Notes: a model not told the origin generated them from the sequence alone. A DNA stretch of 64,000 nt from Druceiella hillmani (GCA_039881145.1 JAYKKI010000088.1:3224501-3288500); one strand, 5' to 3'; positions 33,108 through 45,726 are shown, counted from the first letter of the stretch. Numbers and translations are program-made.

Positions 33108-33285
33108 TTTTCAAGAGATTTTTGGTGATTTTATTAAAAATAATACACAAAAAAACATTGAATACATTTTCGAAATCTCATTCGAATGAGCATCATTTAA
33201 CCCCTCGGGCGTGCGCGTTACTTATAAGTGACGCGGCGCCTAGCATCACTCATATGTGAATAGTCATTTTAGAGTGAGATAACCA
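33108..33285 (+). repeat. Dispersed repeat with palindromic core, copy 2
   Basis: Partner of 29801-29985. Its core, GCGTTACTTATAAGTGACGC (33215-33234), is the reverse complement of copy 1's core: the one mismatched pair of the palindrome is swapped. Confidence 0.85.
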
Positions 33286-33289
33286 TATA

Positions 33290-34355
33290 TTTCTCAAGAT
33301 CCATGTCCGCTCCAACGATTTATATCCAACAAAACATATTACTCGCCTCCCGCCCACTCTCATGTCTCATTTCATTAACTTTCATATTAAACATATTATA
33401 ATAAAACATGAAAACATAGTGATTTATGCCAATCAGTCAACCGTGACCTTTTTTAACATGATTTTCACAAAAAGAAAACAGCAAAGTTCATCATATCTTC
33501 TACTGAAGGAAAACTTTAGGAAAGCTTTACTGAACCCTAAACCCAAGACGTTGAACTAAAATTATCCGCAGCTCGTATATATCCAACCAATATCAACACA
33601 CACGGAATACTAACGTGTGAGATCGATTCACACTTGACAGCTTTCTTTTTTTAAATACCTAGTCTAGTATGAAGCTAATACATAAAAATATAAGAAATAA
33701 AGAAATAAATATAACTTTATTTCTATATAAAGCGTGTATGAATTTATGAAATATTTTAATTATTATCATTACTTAATTATATACTTGTTTTTAGGTCTAT
33801 AACTTCGTTATGTAAGTCCGTCTGTCTGTCAGGGCCTGATAGTTTCAACAGCTTTAGTCCTATTTTTATGTAATTTTAAATTAGATGGTTCAAGAGGATA
33901 TCATAATTATTATGTTTCAAAATATTTATTTTTGTTTTTAATGAACCACCCCATAATTGTAGAAGTAGTGGAAAAACTTTTTCACGCACGCAAGATGTCA
34001 TTGGATAGTTTTTCAAAATGGCGTTAAGGTTACTTTATTTACTGTTCCTTCATTTTGGAAAATCTTTTGTGGAAAAACCTCCAATATTTCAAACATACGT
34101 GTAAAACAATCCAAAACAATTATATATACTAGCATTCGATTAGAATTCTAATTAAAATTACTTTGGTTAATTTACAATTTCAATACATATAGATAACTAC
34201 GGAACCTTAATTTATAAGTGTACCAAGATTCCTTTGACCGGTTTTTGTGTATTCAATGTTAAAAAGTAAGCAATGTTAAAAATTACATAGGCTTTTATCT
34301 AATATGTTCAACATATACTACTCGCGTACTCAAAAATAAAACAATCCTTCAAACT
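33290..34355. other. AT-rich stretch with repeat scraps
   Basis: Around 33790-33880 'tataacttcgttatgtaagt' and 'ccgtctgtctgtcagg' are scraps of a dispersed repeat. Otherwise nothing recognised; a 65-codon frame at 33362 is unsupported. Confidence 0.4.
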
Positions 34356-34359
34356 AAGT

Positions 34360-34808
34360 TTGGAGAGTAGGAAAATTAAATACATATTTTTAACCATTTT
34401 CCCTCGAGATCAGACCACACGTTCAGTAGTATAATTTCTAGGAAATATTACAAAAATCTTAATCTAAATTTCTCACATCATCATCAATAACTTTTTTACT
34501 ATAATCATTTTCTTATCCATAAAACTAAATTATAAAACTTAACACATCTACGTATATAACTACCAATAAAACCTCAAACAGAAACACTGTATAAAATAAA
34601 CTATATATGTTTAACCACTTTCACTCGAGTTCAGGCCACATATTCAATAGTCTAATTTCTAGGAAATATTTCAAAAATCTTGACCTGTATTTCTAACATC
34701 ATTTTACTATAAACATTTTCTTATTAATAAAAACTAATTACAAGTCGTAACACATCTACGTATGTAGGTACCAATAAAACCTCTAACAGAAACATTGTAT
34801 GAAATAAA
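34360..34808. repeat. Tandem duplication, ~235-bp unit, two copies
   Basis: 'tttctaggaaatatt.caaaa' (34436 and 34659), 'aacacatctacgtat' (34540 and 34750) and 'taccaataaaacctc.aacag' occur in the same order in both units. Roughly 80-85 percent alike by eye. Confidence 0.85.
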
Positions 34809-36022
<1,214 letters not shown>

Positions 36023-36590
36023 TGGTGAATAAGGAATATTACGTGGGTACCTAACGGAGCGACATTAAGATGAGACAATATTTGGTTCAACGATATTTCG
36101 AAATGGGCCCTTATTTCATCATTTTAGTTACATTCATTTAATATTTAAATTCTTTTCAGTTTAAAATTTGGTCCATTTCCGCCTTAATATTTTAGTGATA
36201 AATACTTTTGCTTACATTATCTTTAATTCAGTACCTTATCGTGCTATGCCAGTTTTATTAACAAAACAACTTGTATTCGAAAATTTCTGAAAAAATTGTA
36301 TGAAGTAATTAATATTAAAGAAAGAACACAGACTGTTTCAGTACTGGATGGGCTATTTAAAGAACATTTAAACAATCCATTTAACTGTTTATTTTAGAAG
36401 TGACCTATATTACATCGCAATGGAGCCCTCAAGAGTACCATCGTTTGGATTAGGGTTGCCACATTGGAAAACCTAAAAATTGGAGGAAAATAGTATTATA
36501 TTGCAACATTAGATTTTTCATTTCAAAAATAGAAAAATTGATATGAATAATCAAAAATAACGTAGTTATTAGAATTGTTATTAAAAAAAA
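36023..36590. other. AT-rich, nothing recognised
   Basis: 'attagggttgccacattgga' near 36452 resembles a scrap also near 39135 ('tttggcaaccctact', reversed). No gene. Confidence 0.35.
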
Positions 36591-36592
36591 AG

Positions 36593-36897
36593 TTCACAAT
36601 TAAATGAAACTACGTGATGTAGTATTATTTCTACTTTCTTTAATTTCTTTACCACGACCTAGGTTTCGTTGTATTACAACATCTTCTGGTGGGCAATTAG
36701 CAAAGATAGCGAATTTTTGCTAATAGCCCACTTGAAGATGTTGTAATAAAATGAAATCTAGGTCGTGGTAAAGAACTTAAAGAAAGTAGAAATAATACTA
36801 CATCACGTAGTTTCATTTAATTGTGAATAATGAATTTCTACAAAATTAACGACAAATATATTCAATATTTAAAAAAATATTGAATATATTTGTCGTT
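36593..36897 (+). mobile_element. Foldback element FB, copy 2 (most complete)
   Basis: The left arm from 'ttcacaattaaatgaaacta' (36593) through 'ccacgacctaggtttcgttg' is mirrored by a right arm ending 'tagtttcatttaattgtgaa' at 36826, with the turn at about 36710-36720 ('agcaaagat' / 'tttttgcta'). Arms are about 110 bp and nearly perfect. Beyond the right arm, 'taacgacaaatatattcaat' is followed by its own mirror (36847-36897), a second hairpin. No coding capacity. The family has further copies at 2656, 42827 and 43046. Confidence 0.9.
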
Positions 36898-36959
36898 GTA
36901 AAAAAAAAGTTGTTTGAAGCGTATTTATCTATTATTAATATACTATATATAAATATAAC

Positions 36960-37262
36960 CCAATATAACCCAATGCCAGATAGAGACGAATGGCAAGCTT
37001 TGGAGGAGGCTTTTTTACCCTAAGGGGGTCCATATAAATTTAATAAATAATATAAAAATTTTATATAATAATTGACAATATAAATTATCATGAGCATTAA
37101 TTAATTTTACTATTCTATTTTAATTGTTTATACATTGTATACAAATGTCATCCTTTTTAATTAATGTTGTTATTTATTATTTATTTTTTATTGCATGTTG
37201 CATGTATGTAACTTTTTGTACGGAATTTAATAAAGCTGTATTATGATTATTATTATTATATA
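36960..37262 (+). pseudogene. LINE 3' end, 5'-truncated
   Basis: The plus strand reads M-P-D-R-D-E-W-Q-A-L-E-E-A-F-L-P, stop, then G-G-P-Y, matching the last residues and readthrough seen in several lepidopteran LINEs (D-R-x-x-W-x-x-L-E-E-A-F). About 230 bp of AT-rich 3' UTR follow, with AATAAA near 37229 and a terminal (ATT)n tail at 37244-37260. Its 5' edge abuts the foldback element. Confidence 0.7.
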
Positions 37263-37960
37263 TTAAATATTGTCATAATCAGCAAATTTTTAAATCACAG
37301 AAATAAATACAAATACTTTTTAAACAGAATCCTAAACAATAATATAATTTGCGATCTTATCTCGAATTAATCAACTTATAATCGTGTATTCATTCCTTTT
37401 TCACTACCAGTAAGAAATAAATTTGTGGTATATCACGCTGACACTTTACATGCGATTTTAGTAGGAATCGAGATGTAAACAAACAAACTTTACACGCGAT
37501 TTTAGTAGGAATTGAGATGTAAACAAAAATAGTAAACAATAGTTTACTTTTATAACCGTCAACTACCTCTAATACCCCCCCCCCCCCCCCTAAAGCTTTT
37601 GCCCTGCAATTTCTTCTCATTACTAATCTAGTTTCTTTTTATTAATATTCTTGTTCTATTCTTCAATACTTATAACTTGATACAATTCAGTACTTCCAAC
37701 ATTTAATAAAAATATTTCCTATAACTTTTTCAAAATTTTCGCCAACATAATGGTCAAGGCTCAAAATTTTCAAAAATGCTAAATATGTAGATGTGTTTAC
37801 TCTTTAATAGCGTTTATTTAATACCAACATTTAAAAAGATATTTATTTGTTTTAAATTTCCAAAATGGCAGTCGGAGATAATGGATTTTCACGAATCGAA
37901 AAATAATGTACATAATATCCTTGACAAATTTAATTACCCAATGTTGAGGGTTGTGGGAGT
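37263..37960. other. AT-rich stretch with a poly-C run
   Basis: A run of 16 C lies at 37575-37590. 'acacgcgattttagtaggaa' has a near copy ~50 bp upstream (37446). No gene; frames of 67-76 codons lack support. Confidence 0.45.
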
Positions 37961-37969
37961 TATCGTGTT

Positions 37970-38085
37970 AAAAACACACATACAGAACCAATGAATCCTA
38001 CCCTAATTGAAGTAAGAAGTGAATTTTCTTTTTAACACACTTTTATTAGAGCTTCATTCCTATTTTTGTCCACTTCTAATTGTCG
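37970..38085 (+). repeat. Direct repeat, copy 1 (partner 38495-38610)
   Basis: 'gtgaattttctttttaa' followed by 'ttttattag.gcttc' and 'cacttctaatt' recurs 525 bp downstream, with 'cctac.ctaatt' before it in both. Confidence 0.75.
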
Positions 38086-38494
38086 TATCGATTTGAAACT
38101 TTGCAAACTTATGCATTTCTGAAGACGTTACAATAATATGACTATCGATCTGATATGGTGGTCGTAGGTGGTCATAGGAACTTCTCAATGGCTCAAATGG
38201 TCCAAGAAAGTCTCAATAAAACATTCAAAACGGTCTCAAATTCAATCAAGTTTGACCTTATTTGTCTCAATGGGTCTTTTATCTATTTCACACGAGGTCT
38301 AATTAAATGAACTTAAACTTTTCAGGGAAAAGTTCACGTTTAAAAATATATAGGTTTGTAATGATGAATGCGACAAAGCCGCAGAAAGTAATGTTCTTCG
38401 ATGTCCTCAAGTGAAAAATGAAAATCGTTGTTTGATATTCAAAGCCATTCTAGTTACTCAAATTCAAAATTTTAAATGTTATTACCGTCTTACA

Positions 38495-38610
38495 AATACA
38501 CACACAATTGATCGACCCTACGCTAATTCATGTAAGACGTGAATTTTCTTTTTAAAATAATTTTATTAGCTTCTCTCTTATTTCAACCCACTTCTAATTC
38601 GTTCTCTTTG
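38495..38610 (+). repeat. Direct repeat, copy 2 (partner 37970-38085)
   Basis: Same word order as its partner. The interval between holds 'gtcgtaggtggtcatagg' and no gene. Confidence 0.75.
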
Positions 38611-39431
38611 TTGCAAAATTATTAACATACTTTCATATTTTTATTCTTCTATTACAAAATATCATCAATTTACTAATTCATTACTAGCTATTGATAATAA
38701 AAATCTATAAAACCAAAAACACATTACGCACCATTTTAACGTTTGAAAAAGTATATTAAATATATTTTGATTAAAATATATTACGCATATATTGTTTTAC
38801 ATTGCGTCAGATAAAAAAAACGGAATATATGTCTTTATTTATTTCAAAAATTAGTGGTCAACTGATTTTTCGAAATTTTTCAGACTTTCATAACGTCTTC
38901 ATTATGTGGAGTTTCCAAAAATAGTCTTTACTATTCTCTTCAGGACACCAAAGAAAATTATCCCTTCGTGGCATTATTGTACCCAAATTTAGACCCTTTA
39001 TATCTATCGCTGGTTCACTCCCTCAGTTACTTGGTAGGACCGTTTTCATATTAGTATTTTTATAAACAATTTCCTTCAAACTGGAACTTTTGAATTATAT
39101 AAAACATCTGGAAAATCCAGCAGACTCTGGCATTTGGCAACCCTACTTTCAATACAGACGCCGCAAAAAGTCCCATCTATTTCAGTTGGGCAAATGAATC
39201 CAGCCGATTGTAATAATACTAAGCCAAGCGTCGTTCCATACAAACTGTTGGACAGTGTCGGCAAGATCAAAGACCTTACGTCTCTTTGATTGAAACCGCT
39301 GGACTGGAACCAATGTTAACAAATCACTATAGACGATGAGAGCGCTCTATTGCTGTCGATCTCGTTTCATGAGATGTGTTACAGGCCGAATTCATGGACC
39401 TATATTGGGGGCGAGCTGTTAATCATTAACC
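38611..39431. other. AT-rich, then a GC-richer patch without gene support
   Basis: 39080-39420 has higher composition and a minus-strand 64-codon frame (L-L-Q-S-A-G-F-I-C-P-T-E-I-D-G) that looks half coding. It has no matching splice sites and contains the 'gggttgcc' scrap shared with 36450, so a transposon fragment is more likely. Confidence 0.3.
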
Positions 39432-40354
39432 AAGTTGAGGTAATTCTTTTATTTTCTTTTAGGGTTCCATACCTCAGAATGTGCAAAAAAACGGAATCTG
39501 CCGGACATGTCCGCTTTTCAAATATCACGTACTTCTATACCGATTCATGTGGTACTCTAAGAGTACTCGTACCTCTCGTTGACTATAATACTTTCCTTCA
39601 GAAAACAATTTGAAAAATTATTAATTTATATTTCCATATGGAATTATTACGCGTCTGTATTAATTAGACGATGTTCAGTAAGATATCTAGCTGAAACATC
39701 GTCCAGTTTCAAAGTTAAAAATACGGTGAATTAAAAAAAGTATGTATAATTAAAAAATCATTATGATCAAAATGACGAAGTTATGACAAAAAAATTACAA
39801 AAGAAACGTGTAGGTCTTAAAAAGTTATACTTAAAATTAGCAACTCTTAAACGCTAATAAAACAAAAGATTCTAACTCCGCGCATTGCTCAAAAAAATGT
39901 TCACCGTCCCTGATTTCTCACAATTATTTAAATTGTTTACTTTGATATACTGTTTGCTCTAACACGATAATTTATTTGAGAGGTATTGATTTAAAAATAG
40001 AAAAAGAACGGTCGAATTCGAGTAGAACTCGCGCCCTGACGGATCCATACCGTTATACCACATTATAGCAAAACCTAGAAAAAAGGTATTTCACAAAAAT
40101 GTCTGAAACCAAAAAATTTAGTTTGTCGCGTAATAATTCCACATATAATTGTAAATTAATAATTTTTAAAATTTAAGATTTATTACAAAGAATGGTATTA
40201 TAGACATCGGGAAGTACGAAAACCCTTAGAGGTACCCCGGAATCGGTATAGAAGTACATGATAATCGAAAGACAGACATGTCTGACAGATTCCATTTTCT
40301 TGCACATTCTAAGGTATAGAACCTTAAAAGAATATAAAAGAATTACCTCAACTT
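39432..40354. mobile_element. Long-inverted-repeat element, ~0.92 kb
   Basis: The left arm begins 'aagttgaggtaattctttta' (39432) and runs through 'agggttccatacc', 'tctgccggacatgtccgc' and 'tacttctataccgattc'. The right arm gives the same words reversed, ending at 40354 ('tacctcaactt'). Arms are ~170 bp and diverged. The middle has 'gtcgaattcgagtagaactc', typical of the GTTCC-type dispersed repeat, so this may be two opposed copies of that repeat or one element with long arms. Not coding. Confidence 0.75.
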
Positions 40355-40511
40355 ACTCTAGGCCTACGAAAAATGTAGAAAATCTTCAAAATACAACAAT
40401 GATTTTTACAAATGTTATAGCCTTCACTTATCTTCCTGCGAGTACCAGGTTTCGATTATCGAGTGGTTTGTGCAAATGAGTTGAATAATTACCTTTCTCA
40501 GAATTATCAAT

Positions 40512-41345
40512 AGTTTTCCCTATAACTAACCCTTATTTATTTCACCCCTATTTATCTTAATATGTGTCACCCTTTCAATATAAAAATGGCTAAAGCTGTA
40601 ATTTATAACATCCTGAAAAATACAGTTGAAGTTACTAGAATCCTAACTATATAAATACTTCAAAAATCCAGCAAAAGCTCTTCATTTTCTGCCATTCTAA
40701 CTAATAAGGAACTGAGCTTTGTATATTTAATAACACAGTTATATTCTAATACTAACAATTATACCCAATTAAACCTATAACTTTATTTGTTTCACCCTTA
40801 TTTATCTTAATATGTGTCACCCTTTCAATATAAAAATGGCTAACGCTATAATTTATAACATCCGGAAAAATACAGTTGAAGTTACTAGAATAGTTTCTCC
40901 TGACTCCAGATAATCCAGCAAAAGCTCTTCTTTTCCTGCCATTCTAACTAATAAGGAACTGAGCTTTATATATTTACTAGCGCAGTTATATTCTAATACA
41001 GAATATAACTGTGCTACTGACAACTGTGATTTACTAACACAGTTATATTCTTATACCCAATTAAACCTATAACCTATAACTTTATTTGTTTGACCCTTAT
41101 TTATCTTAATATGTGTCACCCTTTTAATATAAAAATGGCTATCGGTATAATTTATAACATCCGGAAAAATACAGTTGAAGTTACTAGAATAGTTTCTCCT
41201 GACTCCAGATAAATACTTCAAAAATCCAGCAAAAGCTCTTCATTTCCTGCCATTATAACTAATAAGAAACTGAGCTTCACACATTTACTAGCACAGTTAC
41301 GTTCTAACGCTAAACCTAATTAAACTTATAACCTATAAACCGCTT
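40512..41345. repeat. Tandem array, ~250-bp unit, three copies
   Basis: 'cttaatatgtgtcacccttt' starts near 40555, 40805 and 41104. The second unit is longer by ~50 bp because 'cacagttatattctaatac' is duplicated there. Units share 'ccagcaaaagctcttc' and 'ctaataaggaactgagcttt'. Confidence 0.94.
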
Positions 41346-41878
41346 TCATCATAGCCTCATTTCCGTTCGATAAAATTCCACACTACAGTGAAACGTGCTA
41401 CCGCCAACTGGGTCACATCTCGTTCATCTAATGCCACTAGCAGCGGGATGCTAGTAGGACAGCACTTCCATTTAAGCGCCATTCTAGATGAGACTATATA
41501 TATATTTTTTATATCTTTCACTTTTACGACCTAAATATCAAAGCCGCATCTGCTTTATAATAATAAACGGTACGTCAAAGCCACACATACTTTCTTGTGC
41601 AATTAAAACAATACGAAGGTTACTGGCAAAAGTCCATATAGTGTTGCTCAGGTGTTGCAAAAATAAAAAAAAAATCTCTTAAATATTGAAAACAAAAAAA
41701 TATAAATTTGGGTTAAATCATCAGTAAGACAAATGAGAAACCTTGTAATTTTTATGAAAAATCGGGTTATTTTCTTAATAGTTTTAAATGGTTTTTCTAC
41801 GTAACTATTTCAACCAGCAAGATGAAAGGAAATGCATTTTATGTCTATTTTTATCTTCCATATAAAGATATAACACAC
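41346..41878. other. No supported gene
   Basis: A GC-richer patch at 41340-41480 precedes AT-rich DNA. The 64-codon frame at 41488 has no support. Confidence 0.35.
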
Positions 41879-41955
41879 CAATCCACATAACATGCCAATT
41901 TATGGACTCGAGAATATTGCTCTCGGGTCCATAAGTTGGCATGTTATATGGATTG
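41879..41955. repeat. 77-bp palindrome (foldback) plus a third arm copy
   Basis: 'caatccacataacatgccaa' with 'tttatggactcgaga' is mirrored by 'tctcgggtccataagttggc' with 'atgttatatggattg' around a loop of about seven bases. A third copy of the right arm, 'gctctcgggtccataagttg', follows at 41970-41998. The family is different from FB. Confidence 0.9.
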
Positions 41956-42229
41956 TAGCATTGTGACATAGCTCTCGGGTCCATAAGTTGGCATGTTAGG
42001 ATTAATAGCAGCTGGCGAGAAACAAACGTATCATTTTCTCTATGGTATTCAGATCCGCGTTCTCTAAATAAATAAAATCTCTGTAATAGTAAATCGAAGA
42101 TGATAAATGAAAATGCGGAAAATATATTTAACGAGTTTCTAAACCCGGAATATAGATCACTTGATCTATGACTACGTCGAGATCTCGTACTTAAGTTACA
42201 ATATACTTATTTTATGGAGCAGATTAGCA

Positions 42230-42440
42230 TATAGATATTAATTGCCTCGAACCACGTCACAACCAAGGACTACGTCCCCCGGGAATCGAATCTAAACACG
42301 CCCACATGACATGCGTCTGAATAATCTACTTTATCGGCGCCGATGAGTCGTTAATATTACGGTCATTTCATCGAGATCTCTAGGGTGTAATTGCCCATCT
42401 CGATTGTCATGTTATGATCCGCCCTTAATCGACAAGCATC
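42230..42440. promoter_or_regulatory. GC-richer repeat-free block with a pol III B-box-like word
   Basis: On the minus strand 'agattcgattcccggggg' (about 42278-42295) resembles a B box, but there is no A box and no tRNA fold. The rest ('tcggcgccgatgagtcgtta', 'ctagggtgtaattgcccatc') is unique and CpG-containing. Candidate regulatory element or SINE remnant. Confidence 0.25.
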
Positions 42441-42826
42441 ACTACATTGAACAAGTTTTATGAATCTTTGTTTTCTTTTTCAAGAAGTAGAAAGAACAAA
42501 CATTTCAAATATGAATAACGTAATCGTTTTTTTTTTGTAAATGGCCTAATTATTCGACAACTATTAAATGGTATAGAATTATATATAGAATTAATTTCGA
42601 TTTATATAGAATTACATATAAATCGAATTATATAGAATTAATTTTATGTATAATTAATATAGAATTAATTTCGATGAAAACTTTTGAGTAGATAATGTAT
42701 GACACTTGATTAAACTTGTTGAACTTTGTTCTTTGAACTCGTTTCATATCCCTAACAATTTAGATATTATAATTCTTTATAAAATTAATAAGTTTATTAC
42801 AAAAAAGATGGATTATCATAGAAATT
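42441..42826. other. AT-rich with short 'tatagaatta' repeats
   Basis: 'atatagaattaatttcgat' and 'tatagaattacatataaatc' variants repeat between 42570 and 42680. Nothing else recognised. Confidence 0.5.
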
Positions 42827-42960
42827 TTCACAATTAAATGAAACTACGTGATGTAGTATTATTCCTACTTTATTTAAAGAAAGTAGAAATAATCCCACAT
42901 CACGTAGTTTCGTTTAATTGTGAATAATGCATTTCTACAAAATTAACGCCAAATATATAC
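42827..42960 (+). mobile_element. Foldback element FB, copy 3 (internal deletion)
   Basis: Left arm 'tttcacaattaaatgaaac' and right arm 'acgtagtttcgtttaattgt' meet after only ~45 bp each, at 'ctactttatttaaagaaagtag', so the centre is gone. The outer extension 'aatgcatttctacaaaatta' and 'acgccaaatatata' matches copies 1 and 2. Confidence 0.88.
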
Positions 42961-43045
42961 AATACTTGAAAACAACCGATTTGGCTTCATTGGCGATATT
43001 GTACCATCGACTCTGAATCAAATTTTGAAAGATGATACAAAGCAT

Positions 43046-43098
43046 TAAATAAAGTAGAAATAATACTACATCACGCAGTTTCTTTTAATTGTGAATAC
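43046..43098 (-). mobile_element. Foldback element FB, copy 4 (one arm)
   Basis: 'aaagtagaaataatactaca' and 'tcacgcagtttcttttaatt' form one arm only, about 90 bp from copy 3. Confidence 0.8.
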
Positions 43099-43144
43099 TG
43101 TAACCGTTTAATTGTGAATAAGGTAATCGTTTTTTTTTCAATGC

Positions 43145-43228
43145 GCTATATTAAATCCACATCTGTTAAATGGCTAACAGTTTTGGCTATATTAAATCCA
43201 CAACTGTTAAATGGCTAACACATATAAA
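43145..43228. repeat. Tandem duplication, ~45-bp unit
   Basis: 'gctatattaaatccac' and 'ctgttaaatggctaacag' occur twice in succession. Confidence 0.85.
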
Positions 43229-43249
43229 ATTAATTTCGACCTATAATTC

Positions 43250-43525
43250 TTTATACAATTACCAAGTTCATTACAGGAAAGATGGATTATCATCGAAATT
43301 TTCACAATTAAATGAAATTAAGTGATACAATTACCAAGTTCATTACAGGAAAGATGCATTATCATCGAAATTTTCACAATTAAATTAAATTAAGTGATAC
43401 AATTACCAAGTTCATTACAGGAAAGATGGATTATCATCGAAATTTTCACAATTAAATAAAACTCCATGATACAATTACCAAGTTCATTATAAGGAGAATG
43501 GATTATCAGCGAAATTTTTATTACC
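43250..43525. repeat. Tandem array, 72-bp unit, built on an FB terminus
   Basis: 'gatggattatcatcgaaatt' with 'ttcacaattaaatgaaa' starts at 43281, 43353, 43425 and about 43497, exactly 72 bp apart. Each unit includes the first ~17 bp of the FB terminus joined to 'gatacaattaccaagttcat'. A foldback end was evidently captured and amplified. Confidence 0.93.
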
Positions 43526-43905
43526 CAAGTGGATTAACATAGAAATAATTTTTTTGAAAAGTGGCTTGTCATAGAAATCACTTTGTTTAAAAAAAACATA
43601 ACCCAAACCCAAATAAAGAAAATATATAGTCAGAAATAAAAAAAACTATATAGTCAGAATTCCAGCTATTGTTCGAGATATTAATCATCGAAATTTTCAC
43701 AATTAAATGAAACTACGTGATACAATTACCAAGTTCATTACAGGAAAAATGGATTATCAGCGAAATTTTTATTACCCAAGTGGATTATAATAGAAATAAT
43801 TTTGTTGTAAAAACAAAACATAATCCAAACCCAAATTGAAGACTATACAGTCAGAAATAAAAAAACTATATAATCAAAATTCCAGCTATTTTTCGAAAAG
43901 CGCTT
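43490..43905. repeat. Duplicated ~225-bp block
   Basis: 'atggattatcagcgaaattt' (43499, 43750), 'ttattacccaagtggatta' and 'aaacccaaat..aga' with 'tatagtcagaa' occur in the same order in both blocks, the second also carrying an FB-terminus unit (43685-43740). Confidence 0.85.
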
Positions 43906-44340
43906 TTTCGGTATCAGTGCTGGGTTTTGGTACAATTAGAAGCCATTTCCTTTTTTGGATCAATTTGACGTAATTTTTTTAACTGATTTTTTTTAAGATT
44001 GTTCTATTTCATAATTTAAAAAGAAAAATAAATGTATAATGCAGTAGTAACAATCAAGAAAACAAACAGTAAAAATCAGAAGCACAAAGTGCTGTTAACC
44101 TAAAGACCAAAGGATTTAACATCTTAAAAAATGCGTCGTTAAAAGCAATCCCATCGGGGCTGAAAAGAATTACATCCGACCACACCCTTATGAAATATGA
44201 GGGGAATAAATAAAGGTAATTGTCATATATTTTGAAATACGAAAACCTATTAAACTTTTTTAATATTTTCTCCAGCATAAGGGTGTAAGTAGTTTCGTTG
44301 CGAGACTAAATGACTGTATTGATTTAAAACATATTATGGA
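43906..44340. other. No supported gene
   Basis: AT-rich DNA; a 74-codon minus-strand frame (44054-44278) has no splice support. Confidence 0.4.
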
Positions 44341-44930
44341 GAGTTGAAGAAAGTCCTTAACCATGACAAATCCATGACAAATCCTAGCACTTTTAGGCTT
44401 TCTGGCAGATTCTGATGATTTCAAGGATAATATAGCCTAAAGAGTTGAAGAAAATCACGATACTTTTTATCTTATTAAAGTTGTGGTGATGCCGTATGAA
44501 CAAGCCTAGCACCTTTAGGCTTTCTGGCAGATTCTGATGATTTCAAGGATAATATAGCCTAAAGAGTTGAAGAAAATCACGATACTTTTTACCTTATTAA
44601 AGTTGTGGTGATGCTGTATGAACAAGCCTAGCACCTTTAGGCTTTCTGGCAGATTCTGATGATTTCAAGGATAATATAGACTAAAGAGTTGAAGAAAATC
44701 ACGATACTTTTTATATTATTAAAGTTGTGGTGATATCGTATGACCAATTCTAGCACCTTTAGGCTTTCTGGCAGATTCTGATGATTTCAAGGATAATATA
44801 AACGAAAGAGTTGAAGAAAATCACGATACTTTTTATATTATTAAAGTTGTGGTGATGCAGTATGGCCAATCCTAGCACCTTTAGGCATTCTGGCAGGTTC
44901 TGATTATATGACTGTGGAGTGTAAGATGTT
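44341..44930. repeat. Tandem array, 122-bp unit, five copies
   Basis: 'ttaggc.ttctggcag.ttct' starts at 44393, 44515, 44637, 44759 and 44881, exactly 122 bp apart. Units share 'gatgatttcaaggataatat' and 'agttgaagaaaatcacgata'. Confidence 0.96.
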
Positions 44931-45372
44931 TATCCATAATTTTACCGAGATCCTACACGGATGAAACCTTCTCGAAACTAGTTGCCTCTAACCAATAAAT
45001 GTGCGTAAGAGATAATGACATACCCCATGTCATCATGGCACATCTACTTAAACTAAAATGTAGCTTATTGCTCAGATTCCATTGGAATACCGAGTCTGTA
45101 TCAAAATTGAAACCGATAACTATAAGATTGACTATGGACACCTTAGAATAATTTTAAATAAACAGCAAACAGAATACAATAAGCAGTGCTGACAACTAAC
45201 TTGCCTAGTTCCAGTCATTTATCATAATGAGAAACAAAATTGGACCTCATTTACTACACTCCAGTTAGGGTTATATCAAACTCAAACTGGACGTATTGTT
45301 TACGATCCCAAAGTGCTATTTCTGCGGAATTAATAATATATTCATATATTTAAGTAGACATGTTTAATTGCA
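44931..45372. other. No supported gene
   Basis: A 62-codon minus-strand frame at 44953-45141 lacks any support. No repeats recognised. Confidence 0.35.
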
Positions 45373-45383
45373 ATATATATATG

Positions 45384-45482
<99 letters not shown>
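45373..45482. repeat. (AT)n microsatellite, ~110 bp
   Basis: AT dinucleotides with GTAT and ACAT interruptions. Confidence 0.98.
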
Positions 45483-45648
45483 TACGAATTCTTTTTATAA
45501 CGTAGGCATAGCGTACTGGCTGATAGTATAGTCTAAACAATGTTATAAATTATTATGAATTCATACTCGTGTTTAAACAAGTGTTACAGAATAGTCGAAC
45601 AATCTTGTTCGACGCCAAAACGGAAAGAAACAACTAGGAATACAAAAA

Positions 45649-45726
45649 AAGTATCGATACCGAGTACATTTTCGTTACCGAGTACATTTTTACGATAGGT
45701 ACCAACAATTTTGTACTCGGTACCAG
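45649..45726. repeat. Direct and inverted 'ccgagtacatttt' cluster
   Basis: 'taccgagtacattttcg' then 'taccgagtacatttttacga' are followed by the mirror 'ttttgtactcggtacc'. The words 'tatcgata' and 'taggtacca' lie between, giving overlapping hairpins. Confidence 0.75.

Noticed and set aside
42278..42295. Possible tRNA gene
   Set aside because: A B-box-like word is present, but there is no A box, acceptor stem or anticodon arm on the minus strand.
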